Source: Pseudooceanicola lipolyticus (GTDB taxonomy: Bacteria > Pseudomonadota > Alphaproteobacteria > Rhodobacterales > Rhodobacteraceae). From it: a stretch of 64,000 nt of DNA. Positions 51,307 through 60,358 of the stretch are shown here, one piece after another (the first letter of the stretch is position 1; each line of letters starts with the position of its first letter). Location of the stretch: positions 1 through 64,000 of the forward strand of contig NZ_PGTB01000008.1 of NCBI RefSeq assembly GCF_002786325.1, given 5' to 3'. The notes under the pieces were generated by a model. That model did not search any database and was not told the DNA's origin. It worked only from the letters and a program-made list of their open reading frames with translations. Both the position numbers and the translations under genes were made by a program.

Positions 51307-51893
51307 AGGTTCGCCCCAAGGACGGGCCGGATGCCGGTGCCCGAAGAACGCGGCATATTTCGGACGCGGTCACAGTGGTGGATAGTCAGACTGGATCGGT
51401 CGCCATGCGACGCCGATCTTTCTGTTCAGCGACAGCGAGGATCGCGCGAACCCGAGGCGGAACCGAATGTCAGCCGGAGAACTGGCAGCCGGCTGAGCGA
51501 GCCAAGCGCACTCCTTCTCTCAGTCGAGCAAACCGCGCCAGGACCGTCTTCGCGATGCTTCCCGGGGTGGCGAATTTACAATGTGCCGCGAGGGTAGAAA
51601 CCGCAGATCAACGACATGAGTCCGGGGGCCACGTCTCACGTCAGGGCCACCGCCGCGCGCCTTTCCGTCGACCTGTTGGCCTTAGAGATCGCTAGCCCGG
51701 GGTAGAGCGGTCGGCAACGCCGGGGGCAGGTTTCTGGACGGCTGACGCCTTGAGCGCTGCTGGGCATCGCTCACAACAAACCTGCCCCCGGCGTGCTCCA
51801 TTTCATTCCGCCCCGTGCCGGGTGCAGCCCGCTCTCATGCCCCCGGTCTTTTCCACGATCCGTCCAACGACGATCAAAGGAAAGGATCACACC
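51307..51893. other. non-coding region with a 16-bp inverted repeat
   Basis: 587 bp with no supportable gene. At 51718-51733 and 51778-51793 are perfectly inverted 16-bp arms (CGCCGGGGGCAGGTTT and its complement) enclosing a smaller TGAGCG/CGCTCA hairpin. The rest shows nothing recognisable. Confidence 0.6.
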
Positions 51894-52070
51894 ATGACAC
51901 TCGAACAATCCATCGACCTCGCCGAACTGCAAGCCGACATGGCCTTCGAGGCCTACCTCACCGCCTTTGATGAGGCCGCCCATCCCGAGACACTCGACAG
52001 CCTCGAGACCGAGGCGCTGATCGCCCGCAGTCGCTACGACGATCTGCGCAATCAGGGACTGGGTCACTGA
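51894..52070 (+). CDS. small hypothetical protein, 58 aa
   Basis: Short acidic helical protein (MTLEQSIDLAELQADMAFEAYL). Not recognised. A ribosome site (AAAGGA) precedes it and a strong terminator follows 8 bp after its stop, which supports a real gene. It lies between the DUF736 gene and the mobilisation genes. Confidence 0.65.
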   Translation: MTLEQSIDLAELQADMAFEAYLTAFDEAAHPETLDSLETEALIARSRYDDLRNQGLGH

Positions 52071-52078
52071 CCCAGACA

Positions 52079-52109
52079 CCCCTGCGGGTCTTCGGATCCG
52101 CAGGGGTTT
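52079..52109 (+). terminator. terminator with UUCG tetraloop
   Basis: 12-bp stem (arms CCCCTGCGGGTC and GATCCGCAGGGG, one G-T pair) closing a TTCG tetraloop as C(TTCG)G, followed by TTT. Very stable hairpin directly after the 58-aa gene. Confidence 0.8.
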
Positions 52110-52481
52110 GACCCTGATACTTACCAACACTGTGACGCCCTAAACGGGCGTGACCCGCGCCATCCCGCGCGGGCCGTCTTCGTGTTCCTGGCGCCCGACC
52201 CGTGACCGGCTCGAGCGTCCGGTTCGTCTGTCGTCGCGTGCGTCTTGAACACAAGTTTCGGAAGTTTTTTCGACCTGGTTGTCCTGCATCGATGAGGGCG
52301 GGACCCGTTCCATGCCGCGCTGCGCGGCGGTCGTGAGTGCACATCATTTCCCGCAAAAAGATACAACATGCAAAACGTAATATTGCACAATGTGATGTAT
52401 TGAAGTATAAGCGAAGGAGAGAAGGAAGACGTTGGCAGGATATGGCCAATGTTTGCACATTTTGTCCGAGGGGTCTGACCC
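52110..52481. other. non-coding region upstream of the mobilisation genes
   Basis: 372 bp. The first part is GC-rich with an ACGCCC/GGGCGT hairpin near 52136. The second part (52360-52470) turns AT-rich and includes the candidate nic site. The AT-rich turn next to relaxase genes fits an origin of transfer. Confidence 0.5.
52430..52446 (-). other. candidate oriT nic site
   Basis: The minus strand at 52442-52435 reads TATCCTGC, matching the YATCCTGY consensus of RP4/Ti-type nic sites. It lies between inverted TTGGC and GCCAA pentamers and 40 bp before the VirD1/MobC-like start. An 8-mer match alone is weak; the location strengthens it. Confidence 0.4.
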
Positions 52482-53204
52482 GTGCCGAGGCCAGCGAGAA
52501 ACCTGAAGCTTGAAGAGCGCATCGAAGTGGCGCGGCGCTTCGCGGCGGGCGAGACCGCGAAGGACCTGGCGGCGGCGTTCGGCATCTCTCCGCGTCATGT
52601 GAACCGGCTCGCGAACGAGGAGGCGGGCGAGGGCATCGCGGTGCGCGATCCGAGCGAGACAGTGGCCTTTCGGGCGAGCCAGTCCGAGCTTGCAGCGTTT
52701 GATGCGGAGTGGCGCGCGCGGGGCTTTGCCAATCGTTCGCAGGCGCTCAATGCGGTGCTGCGCGGACGCTGCGGTTTCCTCGATGTACCCCGTGATCTGG
52801 TCGCGGAATTCTGCGCCGCGTGGCGGCAGGCGAAGGATGTAAGCGACGCCGGTCTGGTCCTCGCCAAGGCGGTGCATCGCGGCCGACTGGAGGTCTCAGA
52901 GGCGGACCGCGCGGTGCTGATCGAACTCGTTGATCTGGCGCAGTCGATGAGCCGTGAGATGGGCCGGATGAAAGATGCGGCGCAGGCGTTGCGTCATCAG
53001 GAGTGGCCGCAAAAGGAAGAAGGGCAGGGGACGGAGAGCGCGGTTCTGGAGGATGACCCGCGCGCGATCGGGAGCGGTCTGAGGCTGGTGCGTGAGAGTT
53101 CCGGTTCAGAATTGCATCGCCCTTCGCTGCCTCTCGGCAAGCCGCGAACGCGAACGGCGATAGCCGATGATTTTCTGAAGAACCGGAACTCTCGAAATGG
53201 CTGA
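52482..53204 (+). CDS. VirD1/MobC-like mobilisation accessory protein
   Basis: 240 aa. An N-terminal HTH (LEERIEVARRFAAGETAKDLAAAFGISPRHVNRLA) precedes a MobC/VirD1-type segment (VAFRASQSELAAFDAEWRARGFANRSQALNAVLRGR). It would bind oriT and help the relaxase open the DNA. GTG start at 52482 follows GAGGGG. Overlaps the relaxase start by 8 bp, so the two are made together. Confidence 0.75.
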   Translation: MPRPARNLKLEERIEVARRFAAGETAKDLAAAFGISPRHVNRLANEEAGEGIAVRDPSETVAFRASQSELAAFDAEWRARGFANRSQALNAVLRGRCGFLDVPRDLVAEFCAAWRQAKDVSDAGLVLAKAVHRGRLEVSEADRAVLIELVDLAQSMSREMGRMKDAAQALRHQEWPQKEEGQGTESAVLEDDPRAIGSGLRLVRESSGSELHRPSLPLGKPRTRTAIADDFLKNRNSRNG

Positions 53205-55125
53205 TCCCCTCGCCCTCTATGCCTCGGTCATGGGGCGGCTTTGGGAGGATGAGCGCATCCGGGGTCAGGCCGCGGCGCAGATCGACGCGCGTCTGGCGGG
53301 GCGTCGGCAGGGGCGCAGTTTCGCGCGCGTCGGATCCATGTCGGCGCGCAACGCGCTGAAGGCTGCGTCGGGCCAGAGCCGCGCGGCGGTCTTCAAGCGG
53401 ATCCGGGCAGGGGGCTGCAAAACGCGTGCTTCGCTTGAGGCGCAAATCTCCTACATCAACGACAAGGCGGTCTACACTTACTCGACGATGACCAACGCGC
53501 TGACCGATGCGGCGGTGCTTTCTGAGGAGCAGAAAGAAGACATCATCGAGGATTGGGCCGGGACCTGGCGCGGCTCGACCAAGCTCGGCTTCACCTCGCA
53601 CATGCTGCTGTCCTTCCCGACCGACGTAACCGTCGATCAGGTGCGCGACATCGCCATGGACTGGACGGAGCATTTTTTCGAGAGCGGCGAATACGGCGAC
53701 CAGTGGGACTATGTCCTCGCGGTTCATGATGACCGGGCGCACAAGCACGCCCACGTCATCCTGAACAATCGCGGCGTCGAGAAGGGCACCTGGTTCTCGT
53801 GCTGGGCCGAGGGCGTGATGTCGCCGCAGCTCATGCGCGAGAAGCAGGCTGAAATCGCGGAACGCTACGGCGTGATGCTCGACGCCACCACCCGGCTCGA
53901 GCGCGGCATCTTCGAGAAGCCTGCCGGGATCGAGGAGATCTACCGTGCCAAGGAAGAGGCCCGCCTGCCGCGCGAGATCGTCATGACGGCCCAGGAATCC
54001 GCCATCGCGCAGGCGCAGGTGGTGGGCTTCGCCAAGGACTACAAGAACCTCGCCGACCTGCTGGACCGGATGGACCAGCGCCACATGGCGCGCGCCGTAC
54101 GCGGCATGGCGGACGGGCTTGGCTCCGGCACGCCGTGGAACTTCACCGAAGGAGAGATAGACATGAAGGACATCAAGACCGTCGGTGACGCGATCGACTA
54201 TTCCGAGCGCACCATCGAGGCGCTGAGGCTTAAGGCCGAGGAACTGGACCCGGCCGAGCGCGCCGCTTTTGAAGCCAAGGCCGCACCGATCATCGCGGAC
54301 CTCTCGCAGATGGTGCCGGACCCGGAGTTGCGCGCGCGGTTTGGCAAGCATCTCGAAGAACCCTATCCGCCGGGGGCGGGCAGCGATGTGCTGATCGACG
54401 CGCTGCGGTCCGGCAAGGATGAGGGGCTGCGCGATGTGCTCGAGCGCGCCGAGGAGGCGGGCATGGACAGCGAGGAGCTGGTGGCCCGGATCGCGGCGGG
54501 CGGCACGCGCAACTACGGTATGGCGCAGGACTGGGTCGAGCGGGACATGAACGCGGTGCTGGCTAAAGACGGTCTCAGCGTTGAGACCGCGAGTGACGAC
54601 CAGCTAGATGCCGCGCTCGAGAAGGTCGACGGGGTGATGGACGCGCTGATGGAGCGGGCGAAGGAACTGGGCGTCGAGATCGGGCGAACCCTCGCGGACG
54701 AGGAGGAGGCGACATTGCCCCTCATCGACGAAGACGACCGGACGCCCAATCCCTACCTGCAGGACCTCGCCGACATGCTGCGGGACGGCAAGCTCACCGA
54801 GGCACAGGAGGAGACCATCGAGCGAACCCTGCAATCCGAGCTCTTCAAGGAGTTGGGCGAAGAAGGTTTGGCCGAGCTGCGCCGCGGCAACTACGAGGTG
54901 CTGGATGCGGCCCTGCCGAGCAAGCTCGATCAGATCACGGTCACGCAGGAGTTCCTCGAAATGACCTTCGAGGAGACCGGCGACCAGGTCTTTACCGACC
55001 GCGCTGCCGTGTTGCAGCAGGACAAGGCGACCGAGGTCGCGCGGATGCGCGGCCAGCAAGAGGCGCAGGAAATGGGGCGCGATCTCGGTCGGGACCGCGG
55101 TCTCGATGACGAGATGGAATTCTGA
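53197..55125 (+). CDS. VirD2-like relaxase
   Basis: 642 aa. The relaxase domain occupies about 60-230. The metal-binding histidines are at 177, 182, 184 and 186 in the VHDDRAHKHAHVILNNRG stretch, close to motif III of MOB relaxases. The catalytic Tyr is probably among those in the YINDKAVYTYSTM region near residues 89-96. The C-terminal half is acidic, helical and probably carries the secretion signal. It would nick oriT and lead the strand into the recipient. ATG at 53197 overlaps the accessory gene. Confidence 0.83.
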   Translation: MADPLALYASVMGRLWEDERIRGQAAAQIDARLAGRRQGRSFARVGSMSARNALKAASGQSRAAVFKRIRAGGCKTRASLEAQISYINDKAVYTYSTMTNALTDAAVLSEEQKEDIIEDWAGTWRGSTKLGFTSHMLLSFPTDVTVDQVRDIAMDWTEHFFESGEYGDQWDYVLAVHDDRAHKHAHVILNNRGVEKGTWFSCWAEGVMSPQLMREKQAEIAERYGVMLDATTRLERGIFEKPAGIEEIYRAKEEARLPREIVMTAQESAIAQAQVVGFAKDYKNLADLLDRMDQRHMARAVRGMADGLGSGTPWNFTEGEIDMKDIKTVGDAIDYSERTIEALRLKAEELDPAERAAFEAKAAPIIADLSQMVPDPELRARFGKHLEEPYPPGAGSDVLIDALRSGKDEGLRDVLERAEEAGMDSEELVARIAAGGTRNYGMAQDWVERDMNAVLAKDGLSVETASDDQLDAALEKVDGVMDALMERAKELGVEIGRTLADEEEATLPLIDEDDRTPNPYLQDLADMLRDGKLTEAQEETIERTLQSELFKELGEEGLAELRRGNYEVLDAALPSKLDQITVTQEFLEMTFEETGDQVFTDRAAVLQQDKATEVARMRGQQEAQEMGRDLGRDRGLDDEMEF

Positions 55126-55139
55126 GGGGGATGACCACT

Positions 55140-57053
55140 ATGACCAAGACACTTCCCCTCTGGGCCGCGCTCCTCTTCGGCGTGATCTGCGGCGCTGTCA
55201 TCGGCACCATCGTTGCCGCCTTCTACCTGACCCTGGCCCTGAAAACCGGCTTCGGCAGTTTCGACATGTTGGCGCTCTGGAAGGCCAGCGCCGCAACACG
55301 CGCGGCACATCCTGAGGCCTTTAAGGTGGGGTTTGGCGCCGTCGGCTTCGGAGCCATCGGGCTTGGCGCCCTGGCGCTGGCCTGGACCTGGAAAAAGGAG
55401 AGAGACGACTATGGTTCGGCCCATTGGCAGACAAAGGCGGAGTTGAAGAAGAACGACATGTTGCAGGCGCCGGGCAAGGGCTTCGTCTGCGGCAAGCTTG
55501 GCGCGCCGCGTTTGAAAGCCGAGTTCATATCCTCGACCACGATCCCGCATGTGATGATGGTGGCGCCCACCCGCGCGGGTAAGGGCGTCGGCTTCGTGAT
55601 CCCGAACCTTCTGAGCTTCGCGGGCTCGGTCGTGGTGCTCGACGTGAAGGGCGAGAACTTCGAGAAGACTGCACGGCTCCGGGCGTTGAACGGAGACGAG
55701 GTCTATCGCTTCAGCCCCTTCGACTGGGCCAATGCCACGCATCGCTACAACCCGCTTGCGCGGATCGCGAAGGCCCCGACATTCGCGCAGCGCTTCACCG
55801 AGGTCTCGATCCTGGCCGACCTCTTCCTCGACAAGGACAACAAGACGCTCGACACCTTCTCCGAGGCCGGCAAGTCGATCTTTGTCGCGGCCTGCCTGCT
55901 GGCGATCCAGCGCGGCACACCGAACCTTGGCGAGGTGAACAAGATCGTCGCCGGGGGCGAGTACAAGAACGCGCAATACAAGACCTATGCAGACGAGGCC
56001 GAGGAAGACATCCTGCGCGAGCTCTGGACCAACGCGGCCTCGGCCTCATCGCGCCTGCTGACCTCGAACATTCAGGCGCTGATGACGGCCGGCCTCAAGC
56101 AATGGGACAACCCGGCGGTGCGCTCGGCCACAGAGGCGAGTGATTTCGATTTCTCGACCTTCCGCAAGACCTCACAGTCGCTCTACATCGCGGTCTCCGA
56201 GGATCACATCGCCACCCTCGCCCCGCTCCTGCGTCTGATGTTCGCCGATCTCATCGCGTCGATCCGGCTGAACGAGCCCGGCCCGGATGAGCCCTGGCCT
56301 GTCATGATGATGATCGACGAATTCCAGCAGATGGGGGCCATGCCCTATCTCGAGCGCGCGATCCATTCGCTGGCAAGCTATGGCGGCCGCGTCGCGATGA
56401 TCGCGCAGTCGCTGGCTTCGCTCGACCGGATCTACGGGCCCGAGGGCCGCGAAAGTCTCGAAAACGGGGCAGGGCTTAAGCTCTATATCACTCCCCGCGA
56501 TCAGCGGACCGTGAAGGAGGTATCCGCCGCAGTAGGCAGCACGACCCGCGAGGCCGTGACCCGGATGTATGGCCGGAACAAGGGCTTCCTTGGCGCGACG
56601 TCAACATCAGCGCGGCTGGAGGAACGGCCGCTGCTTTCCGAGACCGAAGCGCGCCTGATGGACCCCGACGAGGTCATCATCCTCGCCTCGCCGCAGCATC
56701 CGATCAAGGCAAGCCGGATCAAGTATTACGACGATCCGTTCTTCAAGGACATGTTGGCACGACAGGAGGGCAAGCCCTTCCCCTATCCGCCGAGCGTGCA
56801 GGGTGTGGGGCCTTGGGGTAGCGACGGTGGTGACGAGGCAAGTTCTGACGAGCTGGTGAAACCAGTCGAACGCGCGCCTGTGCGGGATCGATCACAGCGC
56901 CGCGAAGCGCGCGCGATGAGCGTGAGGACGATGGATGCCAGGCGCGGGCAACCTGTGCCCGAGACGCTCGAGCGGGAAGCGGCGCTGCCGAAGGAATGGG
57001 AGGCGGCGCTCGATCGGCAGGAGGATTTCATCGCGGAGTTGTTGGGAGGGTAA
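55140..57053 (+). CDS. virD4: type IV coupling protein (VirD4/TraG)
   Basis: 637 aa. Two N-terminal membrane helices (LWAALLFGVICGAVIGTIVA and AVGFGAIGLGALALAW) anchor the ATPase in the inner membrane. Walker A APTRAGKG is at about 142-149, Walker B in VMMMIDEFQQMG, and SLASLDRIYGPEG follows. It delivers the relaxase-DNA complex to a type IV secretion channel. ATG at 55140 has GAGGGGG at good spacing; the ATG at 55131 is too close to it. No VirB genes are in the window. Confidence 0.9.
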   Translation: MTKTLPLWAALLFGVICGAVIGTIVAAFYLTLALKTGFGSFDMLALWKASAATRAAHPEAFKVGFGAVGFGAIGLGALALAWTWKKERDDYGSAHWQTKAELKKNDMLQAPGKGFVCGKLGAPRLKAEFISSTTIPHVMMVAPTRAGKGVGFVIPNLLSFAGSVVVLDVKGENFEKTARLRALNGDEVYRFSPFDWANATHRYNPLARIAKAPTFAQRFTEVSILADLFLDKDNKTLDTFSEAGKSIFVAACLLAIQRGTPNLGEVNKIVAGGEYKNAQYKTYADEAEEDILRELWTNAASASSRLLTSNIQALMTAGLKQWDNPAVRSATEASDFDFSTFRKTSQSLYIAVSEDHIATLAPLLRLMFADLIASIRLNEPGPDEPWPVMMMIDEFQQMGAMPYLERAIHSLASYGGRVAMIAQSLASLDRIYGPEGRESLENGAGLKLYITPRDQRTVKEVSAAVGSTTREAVTRMYGRNKGFLGATSTSARLEERPLLSETEARLMDPDEVIILASPQHPIKASRIKYYDDPFFKDMLARQEGKPFPYPPSVQGVGPWGSDGGDEASSDELVKPVERAPVRDRSQRREARAMSVRTMDARRGQPVPETLEREAALPKEWEAALDRQEDFIAELLGG

Positions 57054-57315
57054 TGACCGAAATGTGTTTCAGTGCTAGTCAGAGAACTGGCGGTTTCGCT
57101 CCCGTGGTTGTCGGTCACTCCATCACAAGCTGACCTGCAAATGTCTGAAGATCCAGTGCGATACACGGTTGAAAAAACTGTCGCAAACAAGGATTGTGGG
57201 TGTTCATTCAACCCCGCAATCTCCCTCAAGCAGAGCTCTTCCATTCGGCCGAAAGTTCGATGGTGATCGCACAACGGAGCCCTGGGGGCAAAAACAGAAA
57301 AAAGGCAGGCTTGCA

Positions 57316-59238
57316 GTGTCTGAGAGATACCGAGCGGAACTACGCAGCGCTGAGAACGCGTATCAGTCAGCCATGAAGGCAGATATCTCCGAACTCTGTC
57401 GAGTCGTGGACGGTTGGCGAGAGAGCCCCATGATGATGGTTGGCTCTGGAGGATCTTACTCTGTGGCTAGCTTCGCGGCTCAGATGCATGAATTGATGGA
57501 AGGCGAAACCGCCAAAGCTGTCACACCGCTCGAAATCATTTCCGGCCCGACTACGAATGCCGGTATTGCATGCTTTTCGGCAAGTGGACGAAACCGAGAT
57601 ATTGGTGTGGCTTTCAAGGCCGCAGCTCAACGGGAGTTCTTGCCGCTTTCCGCGCTGGTCTTAAAAGATGAGAGCCCACTTCACGCTTTGGGGCGAAGGT
57701 TTCAGTACGCAGATATTGTCGATTTTCAGTCTGAAAGCTTTAAAGACGGTTTCTTGGCAGTCGCATCTTTGGTTGCGTCTTCCGTCCTGATTTTGCGAGC
57801 GTACCAAGCGTCGGGATTTGATAGCGAGGAGTTGCCTTCGTCGCTTGAGGAACTAATGCACCAAATCATTTGCGGATGGAGCGCGGAGGACATCGCCAGT
57901 CAAGCAAAAGATCTGTGCTTGAATCGGACTGTTAGCCTATTGTTCACGAACTCCTTGCGAGCAACGTCTGTCGATCTTGAGTCTCGTTTCGTTGAAGCTG
58001 GTCTGGGGAACCTACATGCTGCGGACTTGCGAAATTTTGGGCACGGAAGACATTTCTGGATGCATAAACATAAGGCGTCCACGGGTATCGTTTGTTTGGT
58101 GGGCGACGGAATGGAGCAGCTCGCAACCAAGACCCTTGAGGCTTTACCGCGAGAAATTCCGCGACTGAGAATAGATTTTCGCGGACCCAGACACCTACAG
58201 GCTATTGCAGGAATCGTAGCAGGTTTACATCTGAGCCTTGGAGCTGGCGAGGCCTCAAAAATAGACCCCGCCAAGCCAGGAGTGCCGGAATTCGGAAGGC
58301 GGCTCTATCGGATCGGTCCGATGCTTCCTGCAGAATCTCAGAAGGAGTTGAACCTGAATGCTGCGCTCGCACGGAAGGGAGTTAATCTCTCAGGGGCAGA
58401 CAAGGAGACTTGGTTTGAGCATTATTCTAGCGCAATTAATTTTGTCAGAGATGCTTCCATTCAGGGTTTGGTGATGGATTATGACGGGACGCTCTCTGAT
58501 GACCGCGACCGGTTCAAAGTTGGCCTTCGGCCCAAGGTAGCCGAAGAACTGAATAGGCTCCTTGAAGGCGGGCTGCCCATAGGTATTGCAACGGGTCGGG
58601 GACCAAGTGCGGGCGTGTCTCTAAGGTCGAGCATAAAGCGAGAGCTCTGGGGGCGAGTACTTGTGGGGTACTATAATGGCGCAGTAATTAGTTCTTTGAG
58701 CGACGATCGTGATCCCCTGTTAGACGAATTGGATGCGGTTGATCCAATGCTCGAGGAACTGCGTAAGGGTACATTTCTGTCTTCTTGCGAAATTCGAGCG
58801 AACACGAAACAGATTTCAATAAAATTTCGGAGAAGACGAGACGTATCTCGGGCGGTCTCAGAAATTCGTGAGGCGTTGAGATTAGGTGGACTTGATAAGC
58901 AAGTTGTAATTTCGAGCCACTCGGTCGATGTCCTAATCGGGGGGCAAAGCAAGCTTAAGCTGGTCGAAGAGCTGTGCAACTATGCAAAAATAGACAGTGG
59001 CGCGGTCTTACGCATTGGTGACCGCGCCGATCCAGTCGGGAACGATTTTCAGCTTTTGGATCATCCACTTGGTCTGAGTGTCGATCGGGCGAGCGAAGAT
59101 CCGAAAACAGGTTGGGCATTGGCTCCCGCAGGTATCCGTGGTGTACAAGCGACGGTCTTCTACCTTGAGAGGCTGGCAAAGCTTGAAGAGGCTTGGGCTA
59201 TGGCGATTAAGCCCTCCGACCGAGGTCTGACAAATTGA
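57316..59238 (+). CDS. SIS-domain / HAD-phosphatase fusion protein
   Basis: 640 aa. The N-terminal half is a sugar-isomerase (SIS) fold with GSGGSYS (43-49) for a phosphosugar. The C-terminal half is a HAD phosphatase: nucleophile motif MDYDGT (Asp388, Asp390), IATGRG, and GDRADPVGND with Asp569, so the catalytic set is complete. A phosphosugar- or nucleotide-processing enzyme is likely; substrate unknown. GTG 57316 matches the usual SIS N-terminus; TTG 57169 is the far end of the frame. First gene of the operon, 263 bp after virD4, in lower-GC sequence. The stop overlaps the next start (TTGA). Confidence 0.8.
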   Translation: MSERYRAELRSAENAYQSAMKADISELCRVVDGWRESPMMMVGSGGSYSVASFAAQMHELMEGETAKAVTPLEIISGPTTNAGIACFSASGRNRDIGVAFKAAAQREFLPLSALVLKDESPLHALGRRFQYADIVDFQSESFKDGFLAVASLVASSVLILRAYQASGFDSEELPSSLEELMHQIICGWSAEDIASQAKDLCLNRTVSLLFTNSLRATSVDLESRFVEAGLGNLHAADLRNFGHGRHFWMHKHKASTGIVCLVGDGMEQLATKTLEALPREIPRLRIDFRGPRHLQAIAGIVAGLHLSLGAGEASKIDPAKPGVPEFGRRLYRIGPMLPAESQKELNLNAALARKGVNLSGADKETWFEHYSSAINFVRDASIQGLVMDYDGTLSDDRDRFKVGLRPKVAEELNRLLEGGLPIGIATGRGPSAGVSLRSSIKRELWGRVLVGYYNGAVISSLSDDRDPLLDELDAVDPMLEELRKGTFLSSCEIRANTKQISIKFRRRRDVSRAVSEIREALRLGGLDKQVVISSHSVDVLIGGQSKLKLVEELCNYAKIDSGAVLRIGDRADPVGNDFQLLDHPLGLSVDRASEDPKTGWALAPAGIRGVQATVFYLERLAKLEEAWAMAIKPSDRGLTN

Positions 59239-60356
59239 AGAAAGAACTCGCTGAAACACTTCTTACCAAGATAATGGGGTGGTCCGATGCCGAGAAGGCA
59301 GAGGAAAGAGCTTTGCTGGAAAGCTTTGCGTCCTACAAATACGACGAGTATCAGCAGTTCGCTCCTGGGCGCCGCTTTCTGGAGAGCCTAGCGCTGTGGT
59401 TGCAGCAGTTTGAAACCAAGGGTGAACGAGATATTGCCTATTCCTTCGTCAAGGAACGGTTAATATTTGTTTCAAATGCGGAAATTAACAGTCTTGTTGG
59501 GTTGGCTTTTCCAACCTTTGTTCGCCCAAAGTTGATTGCTGATACCGCGGAGAGCCATTCGGCTTTGGAAGCCCATCGGGTAAAATCGATAGTTAAATCC
59601 AAGGAATATCGCGCAAGATTACGAAAGACACTGTTTCTTGGATTGAGCGACGGTGCCCGTACTGACCAGTTTCGAAGGGCGCATCCACAAGACATCACCC
59701 ATGAGCAAGTGTTCCACGCATATGATATGTCTTCGCCAAAGGCCAAAGGGTTCACGGAAAAGTTACAAAAGGATCTCTCAACGATCTCTGGCGCGGAAGT
59801 ACCGGAAGATCAAGCTAAGTTCGAGTATGTAGTATTGCTGGATGACTTTACAGCGAGTGGGACCAGCTACCTTCGAGAGGGAAAGAACGGAGACTGGGAC
59901 GGAAAAATTGCAAAAATTATCCGCGAACTCGATAGCGATGAGCTTTTAGGTAGTCTCGTGGCTCAATCCGGAGTTTCGGTGCTCGTCGTGATCTACATCG
60001 CGGCTGATCAGGCGATAGAACACATCGAGCAGCGTTTGGAACAGCTGCCATTTTCGAAAGGATCAATCGAGTTCAAGGTTGTTCATCGCCTCAACTGCGG
60101 CGTGAAGCTGGTGCCGCCGACGGACGATGGAATTTTGTCTCTTGCCAACCAAGACCGCTACTTTGACCCCGATGCAGACGATGAACATTCGAAGGTTGGT
60201 GGCACGTCCAAACGTTTCGGTTATGCAGGGTGTAAGTTGCCGGTAGTTCTGGCACACAATACACCCAACAACTCCATCTTCCTTTTGTGGGCAGAAGATG
60301 TGCACAGGGTACGCGGTTTGTTCCCTCGTGTCAGTCGCCATAGAAAGTTTGAGTAG
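59235..60356 (+). CDS. phosphoribosyltransferase-like protein
   Basis: 373 aa. VVLLDDFTASGTSY around residues 199-213 (Asp203, Asp204) matches the PRPP-binding loop of type I phosphoribosyltransferases. The N-terminal 180 residues are helical and unlike metabolic enzymes of the class. C-terminal VGGTSKRFGYAGCKLPVVLAHNTPNNSIFLLW resembles proteins annotated only as phosphoribosyltransferase-like. Start is TTG at 59235, overlapping the SIS-HAD stop. It could transfer a ribosyl-phosphate group or act as a nucleotide sensor. Confidence 0.7.
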   Translation: MKKELAETLLTKIMGWSDAEKAEERALLESFASYKYDEYQQFAPGRRFLESLALWLQQFETKGERDIAYSFVKERLIFVSNAEINSLVGLAFPTFVRPKLIADTAESHSALEAHRVKSIVKSKEYRARLRKTLFLGLSDGARTDQFRRAHPQDITHEQVFHAYDMSSPKAKGFTEKLQKDLSTISGAEVPEDQAKFEYVVLLDDFTASGTSYLREGKNGDWDGKIAKIIRELDSDELLGSLVAQSGVSVLVVIYIAADQAIEHIEQRLEQLPFSKGSIEFKVVHRLNCGVKLVPPTDDGILSLANQDRYFDPDADDEHSKVGGTSKRFGYAGCKLPVVLAHNTPNNSIFLLWAEDVHRVRGLFPRVSRHRKFE

Positions 60357-60358
60357 CT

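Noticed and set aside
51331..51695. Small plus-strand frames after the DUF736 gene
   Set aside because: No ribosome sites, no family resemblance and they follow a strong terminator; treated as non-coding.
52747..54351. 534-codon minus-strand frame
   Set aside because: Antisense to the relaxase and its accessory gene; no recognisable domain.
57054..57315. TTG at 57169 as the true start of the SIS-HAD gene
   Set aside because: The extra 49 residues are Arg/Ser/Pro-rich and unlike SIS proteins, and no ribosome site precedes the TTG; GTG 57316 gives the usual N-terminus.
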